Assembly: GCA_023213215.1 (NCBI GenBank)
Contig: CP096136.1
Span: 496,001-560,000 of the forward strand
Length of the DNA stretch: 64,000 nt
Direction of reading: 5' to 3'
Source of the DNA: Flavobacterium sp. JAD_PAG50586_2
GTDB lineage: Bacteria > Bacteroidota > Bacteroidia > Flavobacteriales > Flavobacteriaceae
Position numbers and translations under genes: made by a program. Every line of letters begins with the position of its first letter. The stretch's first letter is position 1. The notes beneath the pieces were generated by a model, which worked only from the letters and a program-made list of their open reading frames with translations, was not told where the DNA came from and ran no database searches. Below are positions 26,002 through 38,293 of the stretch, piece after piece.

Positions 26002-27864
26002 TTATTTCACAATTAAAAACTCAGAACGTCTGTTTTGTGCATCCTGTTCTGGCGTGCAATTGGTTCCGCATTTCACTTTTTGTTCCGTGCTACCGAATCC
26101 TTTTCCGGAAATTCGACCACTCGCAATCCCTTTAGAGATTAGATATTGAACGGTGGACTGCGCTCTTTTTTCAGATAAATTTAAATTGTATGAGTCACCA
26201 CCTTTGGAATCGGTATGTGATTTTACAAAAATTACCATTTTAGGATAATCATTCATTACCTTAACTAATTTATCCAATTCTACCGCACCTAAAGCCGTGA
26301 TGTTACTTTTGTCGTATTCGAAATAAACCGGTTTTAAAATTACTTCGGTGTCGGTAATAATGACAGTTGTTGGAACTAAGGCAACCTCAACCGTTGTTTC
26401 ACGAGCTTTAGCAGGTTTTATTGCTGAAATGCCATTTTCGAAATTGGGTGCTGATACTTTCAATCCATATCCCACATTACATTCGATATCGTAATTCACT
26501 TTTCCTTCTGCGTTAGTTTGCCTGGTTTCGATAATATTGCCTTTTGCATCTGAGATTGCAACGGAAGCGTTAGCCAAAACCGCATTGGTTTTACTGTTTG
26601 TTACCACAATAACTGCTTCTGCCCTGCATACCGGAGTAGCTGCAAAAATCGCATCGTTACCATTTCTATTCGAAGAAAAATAGCCAATGTTAGCATTCTT
26701 GTTGAAACTAAATGAAAAATCATCTTTCTCTGTATTCACTGGCTTTCCGACATTTTGTGGCTGTTCTGTACCGTTGACTTTAAATACATCAAATCCTCCC
26801 AATCCCTGATGGCCATTTGAAGCAAAATATAAAGTATTGTCATCTGCTATAAAAGGAAAATTTTCTCTGGCAGCAGTATTGACATTTGGGCCTAAATTTT
26901 GAGGTTTTCCATAACCATTTGCCTCTACTGTTACTTTCCAAATATCAGATTCGCCTGAACCTCCAGGCATATTGGAAGCAAAATACAAGGTTTTACCATC
27001 TTTACTCAAACTTGGATTAGTCACTGAATAACTGGTACTGTTGATTGGTAAAGCTTCTATGTTTGTCCACTTTCCATCCACTTTAGTGGCTTTATAGATG
27101 CCCTGTTCTCCTACTTTAATATTGGCTTTTTTACTTTTTTCATATTGTCCTTCACTGTGGCCGTCACGCGCAAAGAACATTGTATTTCCGTCTGCGCTGA
27201 TAGTCAAAGGGCCATCGTGAAAAGCTGTATTCAGTTCGCGAACCGGAGAAGCGTCAGAAAACTTTCCGTTGGCATCTTTAGTTGTTTTGTAGATATCTAA
27301 ATAAGGCTGGTTATTCCACTTATCCGTTTTGTTGGAGTTGTTGCGTGTACTGGTAAAGTAAAGTATATTGTCGTTAGTAAGTAAAGCCCCAAAATCACTT
27401 TGTCCTTTACTGTTGATATTGGTTTCGGCAACATCGAATAATTTGGTATTGGCAGATAAGCTTGGAATGTAATTTGGGTTCGCCAAATGCTCTTTCGCTC
27501 TTTCGTCTTTTGGTGTCATTTTCGCAAAAACATCCATTTGTTTGTTAGCTTCTGCATAATTACCTAAGACCTTTAATGTCTGCGCATAACGGTAATAGGT
27601 TTCGGCATCTGCTTTTCCTTTTACGGCTTTAGCATACCATTTTGAAGCATTTTCTGAATCAAAAACATTGTAATAACTTTCTGCCAGTTGCGTATAAACA
27701 TATGCGTTAGCGTTTTTGCTTTCAGCCAGTTTTTGATATTCTTCAATCGCAGCTATATACTGATAGGTATTGAATAATTTATCTGCTTTAGCTGTAGCGC
27801 TGTTTTGTGCGTAGCCCACAGTGAAAAGCAGTAGCATGCTGATGGTAATATAGGTTTTCTTCAT
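26002..27864 (-). CDS. PorE-like TPR / PD40 / OmpA-family protein
   Basis: The 620-aa protein has a signal peptide (MKKTYITISMLLLFTVGYAQ), then TPR repeats (about 25-125). A beta-propeller of PD40 motifs follows (DNILYFTSTRNN, KDGKTLYFASNMPGGSGESD, DDNTLYFASNGHQGLGGFD). Next are a carboxypeptidase-regulatory-like domain (about 425-500) and an OmpA peptidoglycan-binding domain (from about 515, NLNLSEKRAQSTVQYLISKG). This is the domain order of PorE and its paralogues, which anchor T9SS-linked complexes to peptidoglycan. The PorP/SprF gene ends 12 bp upstream, so the two are cotranscribed with the adhesin ahead of them. Confidence 0.9.
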   Translation of the reverse strand: MKKTYITISMLLLFTVGYAQNSATAKADKLFNTYQYIAAIEEYQKLAESKNANAYVYTQLAESYYNVFDSENASKWYAKAVKGKADAETYYRYAQTLKVLGNYAEANKQMDVFAKMTPKDERAKEHLANPNYIPSLSANTKLFDVAETNINSKGQSDFGALLTNDNILYFTSTRNNSNKTDKWNNQPYLDIYKTTKDANGKFSDASPVRELNTAFHDGPLTISADGNTMFFARDGHSEGQYEKSKKANIKVGEQGIYKATKVDGKWTNIEALPINSTSYSVTNPSLSKDGKTLYFASNMPGGSGESDIWKVTVEANGYGKPQNLGPNVNTAARENFPFIADDNTLYFASNGHQGLGGFDVFKVNGTEQPQNVGKPVNTEKDDFSFSFNKNANIGYFSSNRNGNDAIFAATPVCRAEAVIVVTNSKTNAVLANASVAISDAKGNIIETRQTNAEGKVNYDIECNVGYGLKVSAPNFENGISAIKPAKARETTVEVALVPTTVIITDTEVILKPVYFEYDKSNITALGAVELDKLVKVMNDYPKMVIFVKSHTDSKGGDSYNLNLSEKRAQSTVQYLISKGIASGRISGKGFGSTEQKVKCGTNCTPEQDAQNRRSEFLIVK

Positions 27865-27876
27865 GGTTGGTTTTAA

Positions 27877-28842
27877 TTAAAAAAATCTTGGTGAAACAGA
27901 AACTTTTTTAGACAAATTTAAGTCAAATAACAGCATAAATTCATGAGATGCAGGTGCAGTTCCCTTTATTTCTGAAATTACGTGGTCATAAGCATACCCA
28001 ATTCGAATAGAAGGCGTTACAGCAAAATTAGCCATGGCACCAAAGGAATCATCAATCCTATAGGTCGCCCCTATTTCAAATTTCTCGAAAAGTAAGAAAT
28101 TTGCAGAACAATCCAATGAAGTTGGAGCATTAAATGCTGATTTCAACATGAAGGAAGGTTTGAATTTTGTGTTAGACGATAAATCAAAAACATAACCACT
28201 GGTTAAAAAGTAGTGCTCTGTTTCGCTTCCGAATTTCAGTTCCTGACCGTTTCTGGTAATGTCAAGGTGCCTGCTTTTTATCATATTGGGTATCGAAAAA
28301 GCAGCGTAAAATTTATTAGTATGATAAAAAACACCTGTACCAAGGTTCAATTTAATATTATTTGAGTTTTCGCTAAAGGCATTATCATTCGGTTGTTGCG
28401 TGTATCCATTCCCGATTTCGCTAAACAATCCAACTCTCTGGAAAGTAGCTCCTGCTTTTAGTCCAAAAGCTAATTTGCTTTCACTTCCCAAATTGATGGT
28501 ATAAGAGAAATCGCCATACACATTATTTTCCTCAACCGGACCAATTTTATCGGTAATGGCAGACAGACCCAATCCAACATTTTTTCCAACCGGACTGTGG
28601 ATGGCGAAAGTCCCTGTAGTGGGAGCACCGTCCAATCCAACCCATTGTTGCCTGTAAAGCAATCCTCCCGAAATACTTTCCTTTGAACCTGCGTATGCCG
28701 GATTCATAACATTCATATTATACATGTATTGTGTATAATGAGGATCCTGTTGTGCGGCTACTTTTATAGTGATAAGCGAAAATAGTGCTAGTGCGATATA
28801 TCCTTTTTTCATTAGGCTTTTCGTTTTATTTTGATACTTCAT
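27877..28842 (-). CDS. T9SS outer-membrane protein, PorP/SprF family
   Basis: I start at 28842 (MKYQNKTKSLMKKGYIALAL) because this ATG lies 5 bp after the adhesin stop; a further-upstream start would overlap it. MKKGYIALAL is an alternative. The 321-aa barrel protein has the hallmark QQDPHYTQYMYNMNVMNPAYAGS after the signal sequence and ends KKVSVSPRFF. Family members are needed for export or surface attachment of type B sorting-domain proteins. Here it lies directly behind such an adhesin, which is its likely cargo. Its stop is 12 bp from the PorE-like gene. Confidence 0.92.
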   Translation of the reverse strand: MKYQNKTKSLMKKGYIALALFSLITIKVAAQQDPHYTQYMYNMNVMNPAYAGSKESISGGLLYRQQWVGLDGAPTTGTFAIHSPVGKNVGLGLSAITDKIGPVEENNVYGDFSYTINLGSESKLAFGLKAGATFQRVGLFSEIGNGYTQQPNDNAFSENSNNIKLNLGTGVFYHTNKFYAAFSIPNMIKSRHLDITRNGQELKFGSETEHYFLTSGYVFDLSSNTKFKPSFMLKSAFNAPTSLDCSANFLLFEKFEIGATYRIDDSFGAMANFAVTPSIRIGYAYDHVISEIKGTAPASHEFMLLFDLNLSKKVSVSPRFF

Positions 28843-28847
28843 TTTGA

Positions 28848-31800
28848 TTAGTACTCTCTGTTTATATATACCCATCCTGTTTTCGTCGCTTCGGCTGTTG
28901 TATGGATGCTGTAGAAATAAGTTCCGTCAGGCAATTCCTGTCCGCCATCAGATTGTCCTTTCCATTGATTGGTATAGTTTCCTGAGAAGGAATATACTTT
29001 TGTTCCGTATCGATTGAAAATCAAAATATCTTTCACGCCATAACCCGTCAAATCGAAGGTATCGTTCAGTTCATCATTGTTTGGAGAAATTCCCCTTGGA
29101 ATAGTTTTACACGGATTGTTTTCTACCGTAAAGCTTTGACCTTTGGTACATCCATTCGAAACAACAGATACAGAAAACAATAAGGGTAAGTTTAATGATG
29201 GATTTTGAGCCAGGTATTCATCAACATTCAATGTTACATTAGTTCCAATTGTTGTAGTCCCTTGTGTCCATGTGTAAGTAGCATTAACTGTATCGAAGTT
29301 AGCATTAGTCACTTGAAGCATTAAGCTGCTGTCCTGACAGAAACTATCGATTATAAAACTCAAATCGGCCACAATTTCAATATTGAAGGCATTTGAACCA
29401 CCAGCATTACAGGTTGCTACATCTTGAGCAACTGTATAAGTAATAGTATAATTACCCGGATTACTTTGAGCGATATTAATTTCTCCCGTTGCCGGATTAA
29501 TAATCAGACCGCCAGTTGCACTAAATACGCCACCAGTTGTAAATCCTGTTAAAGTTGTAGGTAAATCGTTAGCAGCATTGGCACAATATATCAGATCATA
29601 GCTAAATCCTGTAACCGGAGTAACACTGGAAACAATAGCAATGGTTGCGGTAAACGTTCCTCCGTCAACACATGCCGAAGGATTTGCTGTCAGCGTATAA
29701 ATGATTTGATGTGAGCCTACACTTGCCGTTGCTAAATTAACTGCTCCAGTTGTAGGATCTACTGTTACTGTTGATGAACTGTATACACCACCACTGGTAA
29801 AATTAACCGGTAAAATCGGAAGTGGATTCGCACCAGCATTAGTACACGCCTGTGCATAACTAAACGTTAGGTTCGGCGTTGTTAATGGGTTTACTGTTAT
29901 TGTTGCCGAACCTGTTACTGCCTGTGAACACGATGCTGCACCACTGCCGGAAACGCTTACCAAGTCATAAATAAATATTCCGGCAGTTGATGTTGGTACA
30001 CAAATGGTAGCAATATCACCAGCTACCGATGTTATCGTTTGAACAGGCCCATTGTTGATGGTGTAGCTAAATGTGTATGGAGCAACGCCATTGGCTCCCG
30101 TAAAAGTAATATTGGTACACGGAGCATTAATGCAAACTGATGTTGTTCCCGAAATTGTAGCTGTTGGTAAAGCTTCAACTGTAATTAAAACGCTTCCGGT
30201 AAGAGACTGACTGCAAGGCGTAGTTCCAGTCGAAGTTACACTAACCAAATCATAAGTGGTGGTGTTGGTCAATATTGGCGTAGTTAATACCGCTAAACCG
30301 CTTGCATCCAAAGTAATGGTTTGCGGTGTTCCACTATTTGCTGTAAAAGTAACCGTAGCATTTGGTGAACCTGTAAAAGTAATTGTAGCAGTTGAACCTT
30401 GACAGATAGTAGTTGTACCCGAAATAGCTGCGGTAGGAATTGCATTTACTTCCACAACAATTTCAGTTCTGGGACCTTCGCATCCTCCAGAACCTACTAC
30501 AGTAACATAATAACTTGTAGTTCCTGTAGTTGCCGTTTGTGGTGTAGGTGCTGTTGTAGTTCCGTTTCCTCCTATTGCCTGTGTATACCACAATAAGCTA
30601 TCGCCTGAATTCGGTGCTGTGGCTGCTAAAGGAGTTGCTGTTGCACCCTGACAGTAATTAACTGGAGTTAACACAACTGGAACATCTGTAGTTCCAATTT
30701 TGGTAATTACTATTGATTTTTGGCAATAACGCGTATTCCAATAAAAAGTATACGTTCCCGATACTGTAAATCCTGAAACAGTTGTTGATCCATTGTTTGG
30801 AGTGGCAATAATTGTCGTTGCCGGATTATTGGCATCTGCCTCCCACGTACCTACTCCATAAGCATCAAAAGCCATTGAAGTCGTAGTGCAATCCAAGGTT
30901 GTATTAGCTGTCGCGATATTAATTTCAACATTTGCCTTGAAATTAGCTGCATCCAAAAGATGCCCAATATCATTGCCTACTGTACGGAAAATAAAACGTG
31001 TTGTGGTTTGACCCGTCGGAATATCATAAGTTCCCTGAATCAAATCCCAGTTGGAACTGATGGCATTATCCTGAGCAATGACAGTAAATGGTCCTGTTGG
31101 TGGTCCTGCAAACAATTCAACTGTTGTACCTGTACCACTGATTTGCCTTGTGGCACTGGCAAAGCTGTAATCCATTTTGGTAATTTCTGAAGTGTCAAAA
31201 TCTTTATATAATCCTTTGATATTTGGATCACTTGGATCCCAGGTTTCCTGACCGTCTTGTGTTAATTGAATACATTGGCCACCTTCATACGGAGTAACTC
31301 CAATATTATTTCCTTCGAGGAAGAACATTGTTCCCCAATCTGTATTGGTTCTCCAGCCAGGTGTAACTCTAGAGTTAATTATGGTTAAGACTCCTGATAC
31401 AGACTGCATAGGCAGTTTCTCAAAACTATAATTAAAGGCATCCATATCACATAAATCCTCTGGCGTCGTAACACAGATGTGGAATGTTTTATCAGAAGTT
31501 AATGGATCATTTAGGGTAAGCCTGATTTTATAAGTGTTTCCAACAACCAATTCGCTGGCATATTTAGCAACAAATGAATTGTTATTGCTGCACCCTTTTT
31601 CAACAAGAGATCCGTTACCCTGTACTTCGTATAACGACATTGTTATCTGCGGCCACATGCCAACAAAACCTCCATCATAATAAGTTCCCGGAGCGAAATC
31701 GCTTAGTTCAATAGTATGTACTTTTGAAGTAGCTACAAAATCGTACCAAATGTCACCTCCGTTGGGTCCAATACATGAAGTTGGAACAGTAGAAGCAGTT

Positions 31801-34800
31801 GCTGAAATGAACGAAGCATCCTGTCCTGAAAGTTCACAGGCTGATCCTGTATTTATCTGCAAACGTACCGCATTAACAGGTTCGTCATTTCTGATAAATA
31901 CTTTTGGCCCCGACCAATAACTTGTGTCTGAAGCTCCACAAACGGCGCGGACTAAATACTCATATGTACCGTTAGTTGCATTAGCAAAATCACCTGCTGC
32001 CGGAGTATAAGATGGTGTATTCACAATAATTCCTGATTGCGGAATTGTTCCATTTTGATAAGGCTGCACAAAAACTTCCCATTGGGTTTCTGAACCGCCC
32101 GGAGTCCATGAAAACACTCCTTGATTGCTTACAGTTAAATTAGTTGGCTGCGGACAGGTTACGACTCCACAAGTCGCAACACTTGTAAAGAGTGTTGTAT
32201 TTACAGAACCTAATCCGAGAGGGCTGGTCCAGACAATATTATTAGCTTCATCCCTGATGACAATTTGTGCTTCTGCATATTGTACACCACTGCCAAATCC
32301 ATTCCAGTAAAGCGAGAATTCAACACCAGAGCATAGGAAAACCTGATAATCTAAGATAGCCGGCTGTCCAAAACCAGGAAACTCTAATGCCTGAACCACT
32401 GTACCATTTTGCATTACGGTAACATTATCGGTAACAGTTCCTGTATTTCCATTCGTCACAGACATTGTATATTGACAAACATTAGTGTAATCACATTTTG
32501 TCAAAATTTCAAATGGCCCAACCCATTCGCTTTGCGATGAACCGCTGCAAACCGCTCTCACATAATATTGATACAGCGTTGACGGCGTTAATCCAGTAAC
32601 TGTAAAAGGATGAGCATTAGCTGTATATAGGTAAGCCGGCAATGTATCACCAACCGGAGCAGGAGTTCCATATGGCTGGACCGAAATCTGCCAGGAAGTT
32701 TCAGAACCTGTCGGTGTCCAGTTAACCTGAGCGGAAGTGTCTATTATATTATTTGTTGTAACATTGATTACCTCTGGACAAGCCGGAATATCTTCAACGA
32801 TTACATTATCAATAAAAGTATACTGACCTCTGTAATTCCATGGATTTGGTGGGAAAAAAGGTGTATGGAAAGCAATATTGATATTGGTTGGAGTAGTAAT
32901 ATCTGTCAAATTAATAACCATTTCCCGTGGATCCTCGTTATTGATGGTTTCATGGGTAAATACAATATGTAATGGACCAGCCATTGTAAGGGTTGCGGCG
33001 GCTGATACTGTTATTGTATTACCTGTAACGTTAGTCACTGTTGTGGCAAACGGAATTGGAAAGCCAGGAATATAAAATGTATCTCCTACCCGAACTCCTG
33101 ATCCGTTAGCTACGGTTATTGTATTAAAACCTTCTGTAGTTCCGGCGGCATCAATGGTTGTAGTAAAGTTGTTTTCATATAAGATAGTCGAAAACTGATT
33201 GGTTGCTACTCCATTTATAGAAAGCATAACCTTTAAATCTTCCTCGAAATCACTGCTGTATGTTTTGTAGTGAAAACGCAATCTTTGTCCGGCATGAGCG
33301 GTAAGAGTTGGTGTGATTAACCAATCATTATTGGCACCATTCATTCCGGTGAAAAGAGCAGCCATTTGATTCCCAAACATCGGTTGTACCGTTTGATTCA
33401 GGTTCCACTGATTGGCATCGGCATTATTATTATAGATAGTCCAACAGGTTTCTGTTTGTGATGTGGTATCAAAAGTTTCCAAGAATGGTGTTGGCAATGG
33501 ATTGCAGATAGTCCTAAAATTAAACGGTCCTATCCAGTCACTGTTATCTGCACCGCAAATAGCCCTTACATAAAATTCATAAGCTGTATCTAATGTTAAG
33601 TTTGTTGCATTATAAGAAGGTGTGGTGTTTACTGTAGTTCCAGAACCTGTTGGAATGCCCGACATTGGAGCCTGAACTACAACCTGCCATTGGGTTTCTG
33701 CAAATCCCGGTGTCCAGGCTAAAGTAGCCGCTGTCTGTGTGATGTTCGTGGCTGTTAAACTGGCTAAGTTTGGATTTGGACAGGCCGGAGCATCTTCAAT
33801 TACAAAATCATCAATGGTTACAAGACCGGTTTGGGTTGGATTTGGCATATTAGGCGGAAGGCGGAAAGCAATATAAGTTATTCCAGTGCCCGTGAATAAA
33901 GCCGAATCTTCTACAAAGCTTGAATTGGTAAAGTCGTGTAATGGAATCAAAGTAGTATAAGTAGCAAAATCAGGTGTAGAGGAAATCAACACTTCAAAAT
34001 TACCTCTTGGGAATAAGGAAACAGGCCCCATGGGAGCTGTTACCCTATAGTTAAAACGCAGTCTCTTAGGACCAACAGCATTTACCGGCACACTGATTAA
34101 CCAATCATCATAGGAAACAAAAGGCTCAAAAAGTTAATAGGCTGTGGCCTGATACTTGCTTCGGTACCACTGATATCCCATTGTGCCGGATCATCAGCCA
34201 CATTGTTTGTCGACCAACAGAATTTTTTTGTGTTAGCATCCACATCATTAAAGCTTTCATAATACGGAGTCGGCTGTGGAATACACAAAGTATTAAAATC
34301 GATTGGGCCAATCCAAATGCTTTGATCAGTAGAAGAACAATAGGCTCTAATGTAAAACTCGTAACGTGTAGAGGGCGTTAATCCTGTAATTGTATACGGA
34401 TTGGTATTCACAATATTAACGACAGCTCCAGAAGCCGGTGGAGTTGTTGGCGTACCTGTTCCTAAAGGTTGTGCCACTAACTCCCATTGTGTGTTCTGAT
34501 ACCCGTTCGTCCAAGAAATTTCTACTGAGTTAGAAGTTAATGTTCCTGGAGTAACCACAGGATAAGAAGGTTCTGAACAAGAGGGTAAATCCTCTACATA
34601 AACATCATCAATGTATAACCAATTCCCTGTTTGCACTGCACCCGGTGGTACTATCCAGGCAATATTGATATCACCTGTAATATTTGGCAAAGGAACTATA
34701 ATTTCAACAAAGTTATAGGCTGTAGTATAAGATGCTAAAGGAATAATAGTTGTCGTAAAATTATCGGCACCTACACCACTGGTAGAAAGCTTCACTTCAA

Positions 34801-36813
34801 ATGAACCTGGTCCTCCGGTTGGGTTGTCTACAATAAGACCCCAGTTTCCGTAAACATTATACTTGAAGCGTAATCTTTTTTGGGTAACTCCATCTAAATT
34901 GAAGGTTGGTGTTACCAATAAATCGTTATGATTACTGGTTTCCCCTGTTCGTAATTTTGCAACTGGTTCTCCAAAAGCACTGGCGCCGTAGTGAAACTCA
35001 CTCCCGTCATTATTCAAATTAAGGACAGTCCAGCAAGGCTCCGGAATTCCGTTGGATGTATCAGCATTGGTAAATCCTGTATAATAAGGCAAAGGCTGAA
35101 CATTACATTGTGTGGTAAACGCTCTTGCTGCAGACCAGGTTCCAGGTGTACCACACATAGAGCGTACGTACAAATTGTAAGCCATTCCCGGCGTAAGACC
35201 CGATACAGGGTTATTTAAATTGGTTGTTGTATCTGTTCCTGATTGTGCCTCTGTTGGAGCCGGAGATGTTGCTGGTAAAACCAAATATTGCCATGCGCTA
35301 ACTAAATTCTGGACATTATCCCACGAAGCTGTTGCTGAAGTTTGCTGTAAATCATCAATAGCAAGTGAAGGTTGTGAAGGTGACGGACAAGCAGATGCAC
35401 TAACAGTGAATGTAAAACAAATTCCAGCTCCCGGATTGGTACGCTGAAAAGGTGACGAAATCACAAAGATATAAGTATTACCTGCCTGGACATACAAATT
35501 TGGTATCTGAACGGACGTATCGTCGGTAGTAGCTAATGCTCCCAAACAGCCTGCTGCAGTTCCCACAGTGGTACAACCATCAAAAACAAAAACACTCGAA
35601 AACGAATTATAACAGTTACTTCCTCCACCACCTGAAGCAGTTGTAACCGCTTGCGTGATATTGATTAATCCTGATGTTGTTGGTGTATAGGAAAGATAAA
35701 TGTGGTTTCCCAACAATAAATTCGCCGTCTCATTTGCCGGTTGGCAACTCATACCCTGGCTATCCATATCAACGTAGGTTACGCCATCGTAAAATTGATC
35801 CAAATTTGTACTTAAAACATACGGTGTTGTTGTAACATTTGGTGGAATTGTTATTGCAGTCGGACAGCCTAAACCTATCATTGTGGTGGTAAATTGGAAT
35901 GGTCCTGCCCAGGTACTTGTTGTACTTGAATCGCAATTCGTTATAATGTAAACATCATAAGTTGTATTTGGAGTTAATGTAGCTGGTGTTGTATATGTGG
36001 TTCCAACAACTGGTATTCCCGTCGTTCCGTGACCCGCGCCAGCAGCTACCACTTCAATCCCAAAGTTGGTTGCCGTTGGATGTGTCCAGTTTATTGTTGC
36101 GCTATCGGCAGCTACTACCGTATTAATTCCGGTAACTGGCGGACAACTGGTAATTACTCTCGCATTATCAACAAACCAAGTATCTCCTGCCGTTGCGGTA
36201 GTACCTGTTTGATTCGTTATTGCTACAAAGGCTATATAAACCGGGATTCCAGCAGGAATGGATGGAATTGGAACAATCTTTTCTTCATAGGTTGTTGCAG
36301 TAGTATTCAATTGCGCTTCTGTCCATGAGGCTAAAACCACATTAAAGCTACTAATATCCGGTTGATTAGCAGTTGAAATCCTTACCTGATAGGTTCCCCT
36401 CTATTAGTAAAACTTCCCTGTTTTGTCCAAAAGCGGATTTCACCATTGGATGGAGTCAGAAATTGAGGCGTAATCATGTAATACTCTGCCGTAACTCCAG
36501 TTGTTGTATTTAGAGCGGGACTAACGAAAGTTCCTCCGGTAGCCAAATAGCCCCCAGCAGGAGTTGGTGACCAGTTATTTGTGGGGGTTGTTGCCAAATT
36601 ACTGGTTACTGCCCATGTTCCCGGAATTCCACTTTCAAAGTATTCGGGTGCAAGCTGACCATAACCCAAATTAAATATACCCAATAACAATAGAACGAAA
36701 AGTTGTTTTGTGATTTTATCGAACGTCTTGTTTTCGCAAACATATTTTTTTTGAAAAAAGCCGCAATTAATTTCTACAAATGAAGTTTCGAAAAAGGGAT
36801 AATTTTTCTGCAT
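28848..36813 (-). CDS. Giant fibronectin-III-type adhesin with T9SS type B sorting domain (two frameshifts)
   Basis: Three consecutive frames form one protein of 2655 aa once a base is added to the C4 run at 36396-36399 and to the A5 run at 34128-34132 (plus-strand coordinates). Both joins restore family-like sequence: NRGGTYQVRISTANQPD and NFFEPFVSYDDWLISVPVN. The N-terminus has an unusually long leader before the hydrophobic signal QLFVLLLLGIFNLGYGQ. Repeated units pair a jelly-roll-like domain (W...NLN.DGSEFHYG, DDVYVEDLPSC) with a fibronectin III domain (TSNSVEISWTNGYQNTQWEL, YEFYVRAICG). Then come bacterial Ig-like repeats and a type B sorting domain (RGISPNNDELNDTFDLTGYG ... WVYINREY). 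Start 36813 or 36855. It leads the adhesin-PorP-PorE-like operon. Confidence 0.83.
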
Positions 36814-37135
36814 TTTTAAAGTTTTATAGTTGTTCTGTGTTAATTTTATTTTCATTCAGGCTTTTAGCTTTTTTATAGATAAAAGTCAGTTTTAAGCTAA
36901 ACAATGTTGTTTTTTGAATCAAAAAATGTTGAATCTTTAAGTTAGCAACTCAGTGAGGAAATTATTGAAACCCCTTGATATCACTAAATCGAGCGATTAA
37001 TATACCTTATTATTTATTTGCTTAAACTAAGTTACGCAAACAATAAGTGCAGAAAAATTGTTCTACTTTAGAATTTACTGAATTTCTAAAGGATAAATGG
37101 GATTTTTAAAGGATTTTTCTAATAAAAAAGGATGC
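36814..37135. other. Intergenic region upstream of the adhesin operon
   Basis: These 322 bp are AT-rich and contain no gene I can support. They should hold the adhesin operon promoter (minus strand) and the 3' region of the TPR gene, but I see no convincing TAnnTTTG box or strong terminator. Confidence 0.4.
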
Positions 37136-38293
37136 TTATGCCGTTTTACCTTTTTGATTTTGAAGTTGAGAAATTTGCTCTTTTATGGATTCAATTTCAT
37201 TTGTTTTTCTTTTGATAATGACATAGAAAAACAATACAATTAAAATTAAAAACAGCAACAAAACTAATAAGAGATAATAGAATTTATTCGATAATTCGGA
37301 TTTCCGTACCTTAAGTTCCGATTCTTTTACACCAAGGGATTCACTCACCGAAATACGCTCAGTATCCTTAATTAACTTTTGGGTTGCTACAAATTTAGAT
37401 TGGTAGGTTTTGAAGCTAGCCCATTGATTTAAAGCAAGGTAGTTTTCCGCTAATCCTTTATAGATTTCCTGATTTAAAATCAAATCCTTTACTTCGGATG
37501 ATAAATCCAATGCTTTGTTTAAAGCAACAATAGCTTCATGGTGATTCCCTAAAAGCGTAAAAACCTTAGCCGAACCTTTTAAAGCGAAAGCTTCCAGGCT
37601 TTTAGCATCTACTTCCTTTGCAATTCTTGCTGCTTCCTGATAGTTTTCCAGCGCCAATTTATTGTTCTTCATCAACAGATAACAATTTCCTTTGTTATAA
37701 ACCGCGATGCTTATTTTGGTAGAAGCTTCCGCCTTGTCCTTAACTTTCATTAATTCTGCAATTCCTCTGTTGATAAAGTTTATCGCAATGGAACAGCTCA
37801 ATTTTTCTTTGTAAATAAAACCTCGTACAACATAGTTTTTCCCCAATTCCATATGGATGGAATCTTTATACGGATAGTCGGCTATCAGTTGTTCGGCCTG
37901 ATCCAGATATTGTATGGATTTATCATAAACCTTCAACTGATGATATTGTATTCCGGTTTTATTAACGATGCTTATCTTTAGCAACTTATCATTAGACAAA
38001 TCTATAAGCTTAGAAGCCTTTAAAAGGTATCCGACAGATTTTTCATAATCCCTTTTAGAGGAATAGGCATCCGATATTAGCTTGTAGCCTTTGATTTTAT
38101 AGTCAACGTTATCTCCAGCTTGTGCGATAACCTGATTTCCTACCTTTATAACATGATCAGGATTGGCATAAATCTGATTGGTTGCAACTTTAATGACACT
38201 ATCAAGCTTTTTATAGTTCTGTCCATATATTGAAGTAGCTGTCAGTAGTCCGACAACCAGTAAATACAGGCAAGATCTAATTGTGCTATTCAT
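37136..38293 (-). CDS. Membrane TPR protein without an output domain
   Basis: The 385-aa protein has a signal sequence (MNSTIRSCLYLLVVGLLTAT) and TPR repeats through about residue 310 (for example ALENYQEAARIAKEVDAKSL). One membrane helix (FYYLLLVLLLFLILIVLFFY, about 338-358) and a short cytoplasmic coiled coil ending KGKTA follow. This is the plan of flavobacterial TPR histidine kinases and TPR-AraC regulators, but with no kinase or DNA-binding domain. Its ATG overlaps the last base of the TPR-AraC gene ahead of it, so the pair is translationally coupled. A sensing partner or modulator of that regulator is a reasonable inference. Confidence 0.8.
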   Translation of the reverse strand: MNSTIRSCLYLLVVGLLTATSIYGQNYKKLDSVIKVATNQIYANPDHVIKVGNQVIAQAGDNVDYKIKGYKLISDAYSSKRDYEKSVGYLLKASKLIDLSNDKLLKISIVNKTGIQYHQLKVYDKSIQYLDQAEQLIADYPYKDSIHMELGKNYVVRGFIYKEKLSCSIAINFINRGIAELMKVKDKAEASTKISIAVYNKGNCYLLMKNNKLALENYQEAARIAKEVDAKSLEAFALKGSAKVFTLLGNHHEAIVALNKALDLSSEVKDLILNQEIYKGLAENYLALNQWASFKTYQSKFVATQKLIKDTERISVSESLGVKESELKVRKSELSNKFYYLLLVLLLFLILIVLFFYVIIKRKTNEIESIKEQISQLQNQKGKTA

